A stretch of DNA of 64,000 nt from Enchytraeus crypticus (taxonomy: Eukaryota > Annelida > Clitellata > Enchytraeida > Enchytraeidae), in contig CAJHZI010000741.1 in the NCBI GenBank assembly GCA_905160935.1, forward strand, positions 857,001 to 921,000, written 5' to 3'. The position numbers and the translations under genes were made by a program. Position 1 is the stretch's first letter. Each line of letters begins with the position of its first letter. The notes under the pieces were generated by a model. It was not told the DNA's origin. It did not search any database and was given only the letters and a program-made list of their open reading frames with translations. Positions 25,850 through 38,299 of the stretch are shown here, piece by piece.

Positions 25850-28060
25850 GGAATTTAATCAAGAGATAATTATAGATATCATGCAGGGTTGTCTGATTCA
25901 GTGTCTAGATGCTAATGCTCGATGTTTTAAAATGTATACTATTGCAGATCAACTATATTATATTGATTATTGACGGATTCAACATATTGATTGTGTCAAT
26001 TGCCAGATAGATAGTTTAAATTGATCAATTTATTGCCTTAAATTCAACACTAGTTGTAACAAGTTTTGAAGGATAACTTTCCTGTGCGACTAACAGAGTT
26101 TTTATAGCATAGCTCCGAAAGTAACATAGTTTCTGTATATGGTATTGCTTTGAGAGCAAAGTTACAGGGCTCTTTACTAAACTCCTACATTACATTATTG
26201 AATGAACCATTTCGACAGCCGCATTTCTGCTATTAATTAGGAATTTTACAGACATACAATAGTGTACGTACATATACGTATGCACATTGTAAGCCGTAAG
26301 TGCATAAAAAGACCTGGTGCTATTAACTGCTATCTGCTTTTTCCATTTCTTCCTATGCATGCATATTCGGGTAACAGTGAATTAAGATATCAATTACTCA
26401 GTACCTTCTCTCGAGGAACTATAGAAGAAGAAATAACTAGCAATAGATTGTAAGTAGATATTCTATAAAGAAACCTCTCTCTATCACTGGCGTCATTATA
26501 TTATGTATACTCATTGCAGTCTTGCATCAATAGTAATCGTGCAGCAGGTATAAATTCTGAGGCAGACTGCTTCTAATCTAATAACAGAAAAATGATCATG
26601 CATTGCGTGTGAGATCTGCAATAGAATTACTATATATTTATGCGACAATAAGTGTTCAGCTTCATATAATTAAATAATAATTGCATTTAATGTGAGCAGG
26701 AAATATATTTAGAACGATAAGAACACACGGCTATAGATGCCAGTACAGAAATTAGACTGACATACAATAATGTACGTGTGTAGTCTAAGCACATTGTAAG
26801 CTGAGAGTGCATAAAAATTGTTGATGCTTCTAATAAGAGGAAAAGTGAAGAAGCTAGAGAAAAATAAACAATGACGAAGGGATGGATATTTCAATATATG
26901 CATGCGTATAGATATATTAACCCTTTCAGCACTGCCATTATATTCCAAATGAGCTCTTAATGAATTTAGTGATTGATTGATCAATTGACGGATCAATTGA
27001 TTGATTGATAAAGGAATGAAAAGTTATATAAACAGATCTACAGCTAGCTTTCGACCGATGGATGGATGGATGGGATGGACATAATGGCTAGAGAATTTAT
27101 GAATTTGATGGAAGGATGGACAGAAGGATAACAAGTGGCGACTAAGCAGTATCCTAGGAAGTTAATAGGCAACAACGTCAGAAGCCAAGCTTGGGATAAA
27201 TTTAATCAGGATGCACTATATTTCTCAAGCTCAAGTGGAAATAAAGGTTTAGTAATGGCTCGGACATTGTGCTGGGATTACACTGTTGATCAATAAAATA
27301 ATAATAATGATAAAGGGTTAACGTTCGTTTTCTCGTCCAAGAATCCAAGGACGAGGTTAGAGACGTCAAATGGCTTTGTAGACAACTTGAAAGATTTACA
27401 TAGCGAATAGGCTTGTATTCGTGGACTTGCCTTTTAACAGGACAATGAAAATGATGATATTAGGTTAGTACTTTAACGATATGCAGTATATTATATCTCT
27501 TACGCAGAAAATGTTAACTTTACTATTTGGTAGGATTTATTTCGAGTTAGAAGAAGTCTAGTTACAGTTATCTAATTATATAAACATATAATTATGTAAT
27601 TGTCTGATTAAAATTACTTTTTTATAGCATTTCTATTTTGTTACTATGGCAGTTGCAGATCTGAACAGACTACTATGGCACCTACCGCATACTAGTTAAT
27701 AAACTCAAATTTCCGGCTTTTTGGAACAAGTTTAATTTCATAGTGTATAGATTCGTTTGGTGTATTGATTCGTATACGCGAACTAAAGCGTATTTATCAG
27801 AACAATAAATGTCGATTGTTCTGCAGTTTTTTTTCATTAAATATGCTGTATATTATATTCTATGTTTGCTTATTCGAACGAGTCACCTTTCATTAAGCAT
27901 ATGAACGCTTCGGTAGATTCACAATTACAATTACGCTAAATTAGCCATGAAGATCAGGTTTAAACTTTATTACCTCTCATTGTTAAAAGGAAATTAACAA
28001 AGCTAGCTCTTAACATTATTTGTGTGCTTAATTTCTAAATGCAGTATGTATGTTTCGATC
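25850..28060. other. AT-rich DNA with a diverged direct repeat
   Basis: 26245-26310 and 26755-26825 share GACATACAATA, TGTACGT, GCACATTGTAAGC and GTGCATAAAAA. No gene seen. Confidence 0.5.
27293..27400 (-). mobile_element. ATT-tailed SINE fragment
   Basis: Reverse orientation: an (AAT)n stretch, then GGTTAACGTTCGTTTTCTCG and TCCAAGAATCCAAGGA, the complement of the tail end of the 25.6 and 39.6 kb copies. Confidence 0.5.
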
Positions 28061-28069
28061 ACTACTTTT

Positions 28070-28178
28070 CTCTTTTTCTCACTTTCGTTTTAGTTCTCTC
28101 TTTTCTTTGGCTTTTTCAATTTTTTCTTTTCTCTCTCTCTCTCTCTCTCTATCTTCTCTCTTCTTTCTCAATCTCTCC

Positions 28179-28230
<52 letters not shown>

Positions 28231-28250
28231 CTCCGTGCCCCTCTGCTATC
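28070..28250. repeat. CT-rich microsatellite
   Basis: Interrupted (TC)n with pure runs at 28132-28150 and 28183-28217. Confidence 0.9.
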
Positions 28251-28821
28251 TCTCATCCATATGATACTTTTGGACTAATTTTGATCCCTAGAGTGAAAGC
28301 TAATTTTCGCCCCTTTCTCTCTACCTCTGCAAATATGTCCACAAAATCTCCCTAGTGGGTGCTAATTCTCGCCGTTTAGCCGTTGGACGCAAGGCGTTAA
28401 TTATTCACAAGCCTAATGGTTCATTGCAGGATTTTAAATTATCATCCCGTCACCATTTCAATCTCACCGGAACACCGTCCCTCCCTCTATCCACTTTTCT
28501 GACTCTCCAAATCTGACCCTTATCCGGTTCCAAATCCTGGCTTAATTTCCTGTAAGAGCAGCTATAGTTTTTATGCTTTGCAAGCGGTTGAAGTGTACTA
28601 TCAGTTTATCACCAGTCTTTTGTTGTTTATATTTACAGTACAAGACGAAATAAATAATGTGTAGTAATTACACTCTACTGTGATCATAGATTTAACAAGA
28701 ATGAGACTAATATTTTAAAAAGCTGAAGTTTAAAGTATGACTTCAGTTTCTTTTGACGAATGCATGTTAGTGGAGGGCGTACGCTGCATTTTATGTTCGT
28801 ACTTAACAATTCTCAGTTCCC

Positions 28822-29097
28822 CGTGTTGTGTCCGGGTTGTTTGAAGAATTGACCAACCGGTGATTGCACGTGTCGTAGAAGACGATTAAAGCACTAAGAT
28901 CCATAACAACGTCAGAAAGTACATTCGATTCGTGAGCGTCTAGGCTCCAAAAATTGTTACAAAATGTAAACGAATGGAAAAGTCTAAAATAGGGGATTGG
29001 CTGATGGTGTGGTGTGGGACAGAGAGGATTTGAGATAGTCTGTTGGTATCCCGACCCTGGTTAAACTGGGATTCATGGGAAGATGATGATGATGAGG
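28822..29097 (+). mobile_element. SINE-B, longest copy
   Basis: About 275 bp. It runs from GTTGTGTCCGGGTTGTTTG through GACCAACCGGTGATTGCACG, AAAGCACTAAGATCC and GGGGATTGGCTGATGGTG to CCCGACCCTGGTTAAACTGG and a (GAT)n tail. Confidence 0.75.
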
Positions 29098-29424
29098 ACT
29101 TGACGATTCTCAGTCGAAAATATAACAAATATAACATGCACGTGCATGCAGGCGTGATGTCATCATATAAACGTGTATGCAGACGTGACGTCATCACGTG
29201 CACGTGCAAGAGAAGGGCTGGAGGTGGGTGAGCGGAAAGGAGTGCCGGGGATAAAAAGTTAACAGCGGAAATTTAATTTTCTCTTTCGATTCTCTAACGT
29301 TACGAGGTCGAAGTTACCGCTGCCGCAGCCTTTGTTAACAAAATAAATTCCTCTTCTCTCTGACGACAACTCAGTCATTCCATCCCTACTCCGTCGTGAT
29401 TCTCGTTTTCATTTCTTCTCCAAA

Positions 29425-29435
29425 GTTCTCTCTCG

Positions 29436-29478
<43 letters not shown>

Positions 29479-29480
29479 CT
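29425..29480. repeat. CT-rich microsatellite
   Basis: A near-pure (TC)n run of about 30 bases with flanking TC-rich sequence. Confidence 0.9.
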
Positions 29481-29582
29481 TTCTTTTTAATTCTATCCTT
29501 TTGACAACGTTGGTAGAAAGTTTGGCTTGTTTAGCTGAATGAGAAAACTCTTTCTTTTTTTAATATTTTCATTATTTTTATT

Positions 29583-29715
29583 TCGGACTGATTTTCTGGA
29601 TTTTGCAATTTGCACAGTTTTTGGACCTTCTTTTTGTTCGCCAGCTTGATTTTGTTTCAATAATGCTCGATGTTGTCATTGATAAACGTAGCTGCTTGCT
29701 TTTATTGTTTTTAAT
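29583..29715 (+). repeat. Family-D dispersed repeat
   Basis: CGGACTGATTTTCTGGATTT, TTTTTGGACCTTCTTTTTG, CTCGATGTTGTCATTGAT. Four other copies lie at 24.4, 42.3, 46.3 and 60.8 kb; class unknown. Confidence 0.65.
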
Positions 29716-31404
<1,689 letters not shown>

Positions 31405-31570
31405 TTGAGACTTCTTAGATGATTTCCTATTGTCGTCCTTAGTTCTTGCATAGTCGCAGATTAACGCAAAAATAACACAAGCAGATTGCGGTTGGTTTTA
31501 TTTATTTTTAATCGGACACAACACGAGAACACAGCATGCACTATCAACTACTGAAATCCTAAATCAACAT
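31405..31570 (-). repeat. Family-E fragment
   Basis: GATGATTTCCTATTGTCGTC, TTGCATAGTCGCAGATTAAC, AAGCAGATTGCGGTTGGTT and GACACAACACGAGAACAC match the left half of the 55.8 kb copy. Confidence 0.55.
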
Positions 31571-31847
31571 TTCCATATAATCTGTACCTGCATAGTTTAA
31601 TATTTAGTTTCCTGAGTACGATTAGTGTGCATTTAGTATTTCTATAATTGAATTCTTAGTCCATTACTCGTATGCTTATCCATCACTGATGCTGCCTTCG
31701 GGCATCAAAGCATAGATTTAAGTTTAGTTTTTCCGCTATAGGGTAATGTAGGGAACAAATAATGAAATCCTAGAACACTGCTACTCTCTCGTGAAGCCAT
31801 TTTTTTGATGACGAGCGACAGCTGAACAAAATCTCCTCCTTGTGAGA

Positions 31848-32065
31848 CAACGAGTTGAAAGATATGAGAAACCAAAATCTCTCAATAGAGACAACGAGCT
31901 GAAAGATATGAGAAACTATAATCTCTCAATAGTGAAACAACGATCTGAAAGATATGAGACACTAAAATCTTCATTCAGAAGCTGTGTCATTTAGAAGCTG
32001 TGTCATTAGAAGCTGCTTCATTTAGAAGATGTTTATTTTAGAAGCTGTTCATTTAGAAACTGTTT
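31848..32065. repeat. Two adjoining minisatellites (about 44 bp x3, then about 16 bp x6)
   Basis: First array: three units each containing GAGACAACGAG and GAAAGATATGAGA. Second: units of AGAAGCTGTTTCATTT from 31975. Confidence 0.8.
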
Positions 32066-32204
32066 CATATTTGAAGTCGTTTCTAGGAATACACAAAAAA
32101 ATGTGATCGAAAATAGAATGAAGACTAAAAGTTAATGTTTCTCAAATAGTTTTAAACCAACATATCCAGCCATACGAGTCTTCGATATATTCACAATTTT
32201 ACTA

Positions 32205-32280
32205 AAAGTTAAGCCAAGTTTAACGTCACTTTCCTGTCTCAAACGGATATCAGTGAATGAATTATGAGTAGAAATCAGCC
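32205..32280 (-). mobile_element. SINE-A-related fragment
   Basis: Only the 3' half is seen: AAGTTTAACGTCACTTTCC, CTGTCTCAAACGGATATCAG. It resembles the 39.4-39.8 kb subfamily. Confidence 0.5.
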
Positions 32281-32547
32281 AATTGACTTAGCATCAGTCT
32301 AATGTGGATTTTTGTAATAATCTTAACAACCTTCTGACACCATATTAATGTCAGACAAAATGGCCGCTGGTTCACTTTGAATCAAAGCGAGAAATTATCC
32401 ACAATGATTTCCAATTCCGCGGATGTAATAATTGCTATGACATAATCTGACGATATTTGAGTCTCTGCGTAATAATTAATGACCTGCCATATGGAGCGTC
32501 TAATACGATAATACCTGCTTTTAATCGCCGGCATGAGACCCTCAAGG

Positions 32548-32858
32548 GCTGTACCCCAGGGGCTGTACCCCAGGGGCTATACCCCAGGGGCTGTACCCCA
32601 GGGGCTGTACCCCAGGGGCTGTACCTTAGGGGTTGTACCATAGGGGCTGTACCCCAGGGGCTATACCCCAGGGGCTGTACCCCAGAGGCTGTACCTTACG
32701 GGCTGTACTCCAGAGGCTGTACCCCAGGGGCTGTACCCCAGGTGCTGTACCCCAGGGGCTGTACCCCAGGGGCTGTACCCCAGAGGCTGTACCTTAGGGG
32801 CTGTACCCCAGGGGCTGTACCCCAGAGGCTGTACCCCAGGAACTGTACCCTAGGCCCT
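32548..32858. repeat. 14-bp minisatellite (about 22 units)
   Basis: Units of GCTGTACCCCAGGG with minor variants. The period is not a multiple of three, so translation repeats every 14 residues, and open frames occur on both strands. Confidence 0.92.
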
Positions 32859-32883
32859 CTATGTAATAGTAGAAGAGAGGAGA

Positions 32884-32884
<1 letters not shown>

Positions 32885-32914
<30 letters not shown>

Positions 32915-32918
32915 CATG

Positions 32919-32970
<52 letters not shown>

Positions 32971-33035
32971 ATACATGTAGTATATGTAATACATAATATA
33001 TACATGTATTTATGTATTATAAATATATATATATA
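32885..33035. repeat. (TA)n-(GT)n compound microsatellite
   Basis: TA repeats with ACATGT interruptions, then about 17 GT units, then TA-rich sequence leading into SINE-C. Confidence 0.95.
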
Positions 33036-33041
33036 GAATGT

Positions 33042-33232
33042 CTAAATAGCGTAGGGGTAACGTCATGAAGTTTTAAATGACAAATCCTGAGGTGATTTGA
33101 ATCCTCGTGGGTTCGAATCCCGGCCGCGCTGATCTGATAGTAAAATCTCGGACATTCACTGGACTGGTTATACGGAAAATGGTCTAAATTGCCTAACGGA
33201 TTAAACATGTGGTTTTAAAAGTGATAGATATC
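33042..33232 (+). mobile_element. SINE-C with strong tRNA-like head
   Basis: Box A TAGCGTAGGGGTAACG and box B GGGTTCGAATCCC are near-consensus internal Pol III promoter sites, followed by a body GGACATTCACTGGACTGG, CTAAATTGCCTAACGG, GTGATAGATATCAAC. The body also occurs at 22118-22206. Confidence 0.75.
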
Positions 33233-33274
33233 AACAGTGATAGTTGATTATTCACTATAATGCGTGTTTGCTTT

Positions 33275-33278
<4 letters not shown>

Positions 33279-33325
<47 letters not shown>
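33279..33325. repeat. (TA)n microsatellite
   Basis: Pure TA run of about 47 bases. Confidence 0.95.
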
Positions 33326-33328
<3 letters not shown>

Positions 33329-33589
33329 TAGCCCAATTTCCATGATATATAAAGAGGTTCTATATTCTACATCAAATAGGAAAGACAGATGATGAAAGGA
33401 GGTGGGAGGGGTGGAGGTGATGGATTGTGATTCAGCGGCCTAAATTCACTGCAAGGAAGATCTACATGCCTGTAGTAGTGGAAATCCACACAATGACAAA
33501 TAATGATAATTATTATTATATACTGACAGAAATGAGAGTCAGGATGATGGAAATATTGAGACAGATCGATAGAGGGAGTAAATGCGCAT

Positions 33590-33735
33590 GAAATAGAGAG
33601 AAGGAGAGAGAAAAGAGAGGAAGGTAGAGAGAGACTCTGAGAAAGAGAGAGAGTAAGTGAAGGAAAAAGAGATAAAGATAAAGACGGAGAAATAAAGAGA
33701 GTGAGTGAGTGAATGAGTGAGTGAGTGAGTGAGTT
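33590..33735. repeat. GA-rich tract ending in (GAGT)n
   Basis: AGAGAG-rich sequence leading into about nine GAGT units, immediately before a LINE C-terminal fragment. Confidence 0.9.
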
Positions 33736-33984
33736 GGATAGGACATATGCTAAGATTGGATGAAAAATACTCCAGTAAGAAAAGCTCTAAATTATAGAAT
33801 AACAAATAATAAATTGAAACTAGGTATGGGAAATAAATGTACTTTAATTAAACAATATACTAAAGATATAGAACAAATAGACACTAAATATAACCTAGCA
33901 CTGAGTGATGTTTATGATCTTGCCCAGGACCGGTATCGGTGGAGACAGAAGGTAAAAGAGGCTGCTCTGGTGTCCACAAAGTGA
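33728..33984 (+). pseudogene. LINE C-terminal fragment between GAGT repeats
   Basis: SWIGHMLRLDE (33733 onward) and, after a frame change, a stretch ending VYDLAQDRYRWRQKVKEAA, LVSTK, stop. GHMLR-like and DR-WR motifs mark the extreme C-terminus of many non-LTR proteins. Purine-rich GAGT arrays lie on both sides. Confidence 0.6.
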
Positions 33985-34005
33985 CGTAACGCAGAGAAAA
34001 GAAGA

Positions 34006-34099
34006 AGTGAGTGAGTGAGTGAATGAGCGAGTGAATGAGTGAGTGAGTGAGTAAGTAAAGTAAGGAGATTGAGCTGGAGAAAGTAAGACGGAGAAAAGG

Positions 34100-34146
<47 letters not shown>

Positions 34147-34300
34147 TTAGAAAGAGAGAAAGAAAGAAAGAACGATGGAACCATAAAGAGATAGAGAAAG
34201 AGAAGAGAGAGAGATAGAAAGAGAGAGAGAGAGAGAGAGGGGGAGGACGGGAGGGAGATAGATGGAGAGATATAGAGAGAATGAATGAGGATTATGAGAG
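34006..34300. repeat. (GAGT)n followed by GA-rich tract
   Basis: About ten GAGT units (34006-34058), then AGAGAG-rich sequence with a pure run at 34107-34143. Confidence 0.9.
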
Positions 34301-34845
34301 AAAACTGAGAGAAAGCACTTTGTGCTGAAGATGCATAAAAGCGTTAGAAATATTTTTTTAATGGACTAGAAACAGAGGGCCTAGTAATAATTAAAGTATT
34401 GGCTTACGAATATTAATTATCCTATAATTCCACAACTATCAATTATTTATCAATTCTTATTTAGTTAATTTAGTAGTCAATTATGTATTATTTATCAATT
34501 ATTACTTAACTATAAATTATTTCTGAACCATCAATTTTTTAATTCTAAATATTTCTCAATTATTCATTATTCAATTTTAGGCTTTCTAGCCTAAATTTTA
34601 GGCTTCTTAAAATCGTTACCAATGCGTGTATCTGTGATAAAAATGAAACTTAAACTAGTGCCTTTCCGGTGATATATTACATTCCGAAATATTATTTGAA
34701 TCTACGGTGATTGGATATTAAAGATATATTAGCTCTAAGCACTGCTACGATATTATCCTATTTGAAGCAATACATTCATAATTTTATGTGAAAGAAACAC
34801 TGACGATAGAATGTGATTTGAAAGAGTTATCAGCCATGGACCTGC

Positions 34846-35062
34846 CTTTAGGAATTACTACGAAAACGACGATATTAACATATTTGAACCGTATTCGACG
34901 ATTAAGTAACTCTAAATATTTCGAATAGATATCTATCTACAGGTAGATGCAGTTTAGTTGCAACTGCTGCAGATAGATATCTATTTGAAAAAAAAAGATT
35001 TTCTTAGTGATCAAATACGGTTCAAATTTGCTAATATCTCGTTTTCGTAGTACTTCCTAAAG
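34846..35062. repeat. 217-bp nested fold-back (inverted repeat) element
   Basis: Outer arms 34846-34895 and 35014-35062 pair with a few mismatches and small gaps (both contain CTACGAAAACGA and TTTGAACCGTATT or their complements). Inner arms 34924-34938 and 34971-34985 pair perfectly around AGATAGATATCTATT. A shorter GCAGTT/AACTGC pair lies at the centre. It looks like a fold-back MITE or snap-back product. I see no convincing target duplication and no coding potential. Confidence 0.75.
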
Positions 35063-35595
35063 CCAAGTAGCAGCTGCAGCTATAATGGTAGCGGCAGCTA
35101 CTAATGTTGTTGCTATCGCTGTAGCAGCGTCATATCAACAGTCCATTGCAATGACTGCAAAATGCCATCTAACCTGTGCAGCCATGCGGAGCGGTTTAAT
35201 ATCCGCAGCATACCCGTGATTATTGTTGACTTGTACTCAGTCAACCACATCGGTCGTCAGTCTAGACCCATGGACATCATTCTCTTGTCCACTGAACCCA
35301 TTGCAATCCAGTTGTGATTTCATGCGATCAAATAGAAATGGAATAAAGGCAAAACAATTTTAAACTATAATTGCAACATTACATGGAAATAACTAAAAAC
35401 AATTAAAATCAACCGAAATTGTATAGATATTAGTTTATTGGGAAGTCAATATTTAGAGGAATATAAATAAGCTTGCCTCACTTTGTAGTTTACTACTAGA
35501 TAGCAGTCTCATAACTTAAATTTAACCTCATAAAATCTCTCAAGATCTGTACAAATTCTATGATTATTAAGATTTCATTTCAAGTTTATTGCATC

Positions 35596-35715
35596 GTGTA
35601 TTTGTGTATTCGTGTATTCGAGTATACTAGTATATATGTATTTGTGTATTCGTGTATTCGAGTATACTAGTTTATATGTATTTGTGTATTCGTGTATTGT
35701 GTAATCGCGTATTTA
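35596..35715. repeat. GTATTTGTGTATTCGT minisatellite
   Basis: Short TGTATTCG-type units arranged in a longer repeat of roughly 50 bp that includes GAGTATACTAGT, about two copies. Confidence 0.8.
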
Positions 35716-35874
35716 TATATTCGTGTATTTGTCTCGATGAGAGAACTCAGTGAATACAACACAATATAATAGACAACCGGGGTGCTACTGTTGTCCACGA
35801 CAATAGTGAAAACTTTTACCCAAATTCAAACCGATTGCAAGAGTGGGTATTCAATAAAGGATGCAAATGATAAC

Positions 35875-35922
35875 TCCAGCAATAGCGGATCCAGGGGGCC
35901 CCCTGGATCCGCTATTGCTGGA
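35875..35922. repeat. Perfect 48-bp palindrome at the left end of hAT-like copy 1
   Basis: The left half (23 bases from CCAGCAATAGCGG to the central GGGGG) is the exact reverse complement of the right half, with no spacer; one more T/A pair extends each side. It overlaps the target duplication and the terminal inverted repeat. Confidence 0.95.
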
Positions 35923-36655
35923 TATTGAGATATTGGGATATTGGGCCGGGTCCCCCCCTTAGGCCACCGAAAAAAAAATTAAACTATATTTTCATTGTTT
36001 CTATGACAATTTGTTTGCGTAGGCCTAAATATATTTGTAAGGGCAGTGGTTGGGGGGGGGGGGGGGGTACGAAAGGGAACTCAGTTCCACTATAGTTCGA
36101 ATTTCTTCAAATGAGGACCCCACTAGGGGCTCATATATTTGGTATACTAGGAGGCCTGTATAATATATGGATGGGGGGCCCGAAAAATGTTGACCTTTTC
36201 ACTAGCTCATAATTTTCATATAAACTACTGTATAAGAGGAGAAAAGGGTTTGAGTAAAAATGTGAACTCTGTCCCGGAGTAGTGGTGCAAGCAGCCAAGG
36301 CTGGGAGGGCCCCCTACCGCCAAAATTAGGTCACTTTTGCAATTCGTCCAGATCCGCTGAGTTTCTTCGAAGGTGAAAAAATTAACCTACTTTTTCCAAA
36401 CAAATGTAGGATTTTAGGCATTTTAGGTTTTCCTCAAACTTTAGTACGGGTATGAGTGGGGGGCGGTAAGATACTGGAATACACTTACTCTGTGAGCCGA
36501 GCGAAGTAGTGAAAAATTTCCCACCCCCCCTCCCTCACAGCATTTTTTTCTGGTTGCTTCACATGCCCCGAAGAAGGCGTGGTATAAGCAAAAAATGTGT
36601 ACACTCCCAAAAAGATTTTGGGCCCCCTCTTAAAAAATTCCTGGATCCGCCCCTG
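35880..36655. mobile_element. hAT-like non-autonomous DNA transposon, copy 1
   Basis: Flanked by a perfect 8-bp direct duplication, AACTCCAG (35872-35879 and 36656-36663). The right end reads inward as CAGGGGCGGATCCAGG and the left end as CAATAGCGGATCCAGG, giving imperfect terminal inverted repeats. The interior matches the element at 63224-63949 along much of its length, including the shared tract around TTAAACTATATTTTCATTG. There is no transposase frame, so it must be mobilised in trans. The 8-bp duplication is typical of hAT elements; the superfamily is inferred. The left end carries an inverted extra copy of the terminus that forms a palindrome. Confidence 0.85.
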
Positions 36656-36789
36656 AACTCCAGGAATCCCGTCCAAGAAAATGTATTAGCGGGTTGGTCT
36701 AGCTTTATGTGGGAAATAAGCGTACATACGGTAACAAGATTTAACATACGTAATCTCGGGAAGTTTATCTAAACTGTTCTTCCTAAATA

Positions 36790-37016
36790 AATTAAGAAAT
36801 AGGCTAATAGACCTTCCCCTTAGGACCTATCCAACTCTTTTTCCCAAAAGAGGTCATAGAAGGTAGAATGGAAGGGAAAAGAGGCAGGGGCAGGCCTAGG
36901 ATAGGTATGTTAGATGATTTAAAGACTCGTGCATATGTGGAAATAAAGAGGAAAGCGGAAGACAAAGAAAAGTGGAGTCGTTATATACCGTGAACATGCC
37001 AGTAGGAAGTGCACTA

Positions 37017-37018
<2 letters not shown>
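36790..37018 (+). pseudogene. LINE-G 3' end with GA-rich tail
   Basis: VIEGRMEGKRGRGRPRIGML, DDLKTRAYVEIKRKAEDK, EKWSRYIP then a stop: the usual RGRPR...W-R C-terminus of a non-LTR element. The following noncoding AACATGCCAGTAGGAAGTGC, ACTAAGAGAGAGAG is shared with the copies at 43.3 and 53.6 kb. Confidence 0.7.
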
Positions 37019-37051
<33 letters not shown>

Positions 37052-37889
37052 ATAACAATATGAAACTAGTTGCCCATTAGTTGACGGACTTGGACGCTTG
37101 CTCCATCCATAGTCTATCGCATCTCCTCTCTGTCTGAACCTCTAAACACTCTTTCTAACCAATATATTCCCAGGTCACCAGAGATCCTCTGTAATCTAAA
37201 GTTATATCATGAGTCGCATTCCCCAGAGGGCGTATAGACACAGCGCCCCAAGTGAATGATTTATTTCCTAAGTAGTTATTTATTTGTGAGAGGAGATAAT
37301 GCTTATCTAGCGCTACTGTATTTCAGTGTGTTTGTCACATTGATTCCCTCGAATAGTGTGCCTCTATTTCGATGTATGTTATTCTGAATGTAGAACGATC
37401 AGTGGAATTGCTACAAGCGTGAATATTGTAGACGCGAGATATACAAGTCGTGGGTTGCAGCCTTACACAAGCCGTAAACTTTTCCGCTGAATTTCATTCA
37501 ACACTTGCAGAGTCAGATAATGTAAGTATATTTTACTGTTTCTAATATAAATTATAAAAGATATTTTAATAGATATTTTCTTTATTTCAGGGTTATATGC
37601 ATATTGCTTAAATGAGAAAGTAAATGAAATAGACCACTCTAATTGCTATTGAAAGAGACTAGTGGTTTTTCAATAGTAAATGCAAGGGACCAATGGCAGC
37701 ATAGACTGCTAGATATTTTCTAAAGTGAGTCAGTATTTGAGCGCACATTTTGCCCAATATTCCACAGGTTTTAACCCTCTTTTAATTTTTAAAAAAGCAT
37801 GTAGGAAATGGAAGTTAACAAAATCCTCGGGGATTTTAAAACTTACACTATTTTTGCGACTTAACGAGTTTCCATTGGTATGTCATGCC

Positions 37890-38195
37890 CAAGACAATGA
37901 CTAACCGTTGCCTGAACGTGTCGCAAGAGTCGACATAGCAAAAACTGAGCAAAGAAATGGAAAACCACCTGAGAAGCTATATATTCCCAAGTTATAGACT
38001 ACATAAGGTATGGATAAGGCATAGTCTTTTTGAAGGGTTTAAAGTGTTGATCTATAGAGCGCTCTTTATGGAGCGTAAAAGCAGACTCTGAGTATGAATA
38101 TGTGCCTTGAACCTGGCACTTATCGGAACAATTGAGAGAAACTTTCTTCATGCATTCTTCGAGAGCGGGGAGTAGGAATTGTAATTCCACAGTGG
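37890..38195 (+). repeat. Family-E dispersed repeat
   Basis: CATGCCCAAGACAATGAC, GGAAAACCACCTGAGAAGC, CATAAGGTATGGATAAGG, GAGCGTAAAAGCAGACTCTG and GCACTTATCGGAAC correspond, in opposite orientation, to the 55.8 kb repeat. Class unknown. Confidence 0.65.
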
Positions 38196-38299
38196 GGTTT
38201 GCCCCAGGAAACTCTGCTATGCGCAGTAGATGAATATTAAGATTGATCGACTGTAGTTATTGTGTACCTCTCGTCAAACAATCAGACCTTCTTTAATGC

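Noticed and set aside
33042-33130. Functional tRNA gene
   Set aside because: The boxes are good but the acceptor arms do not pair and a SINE body follows.
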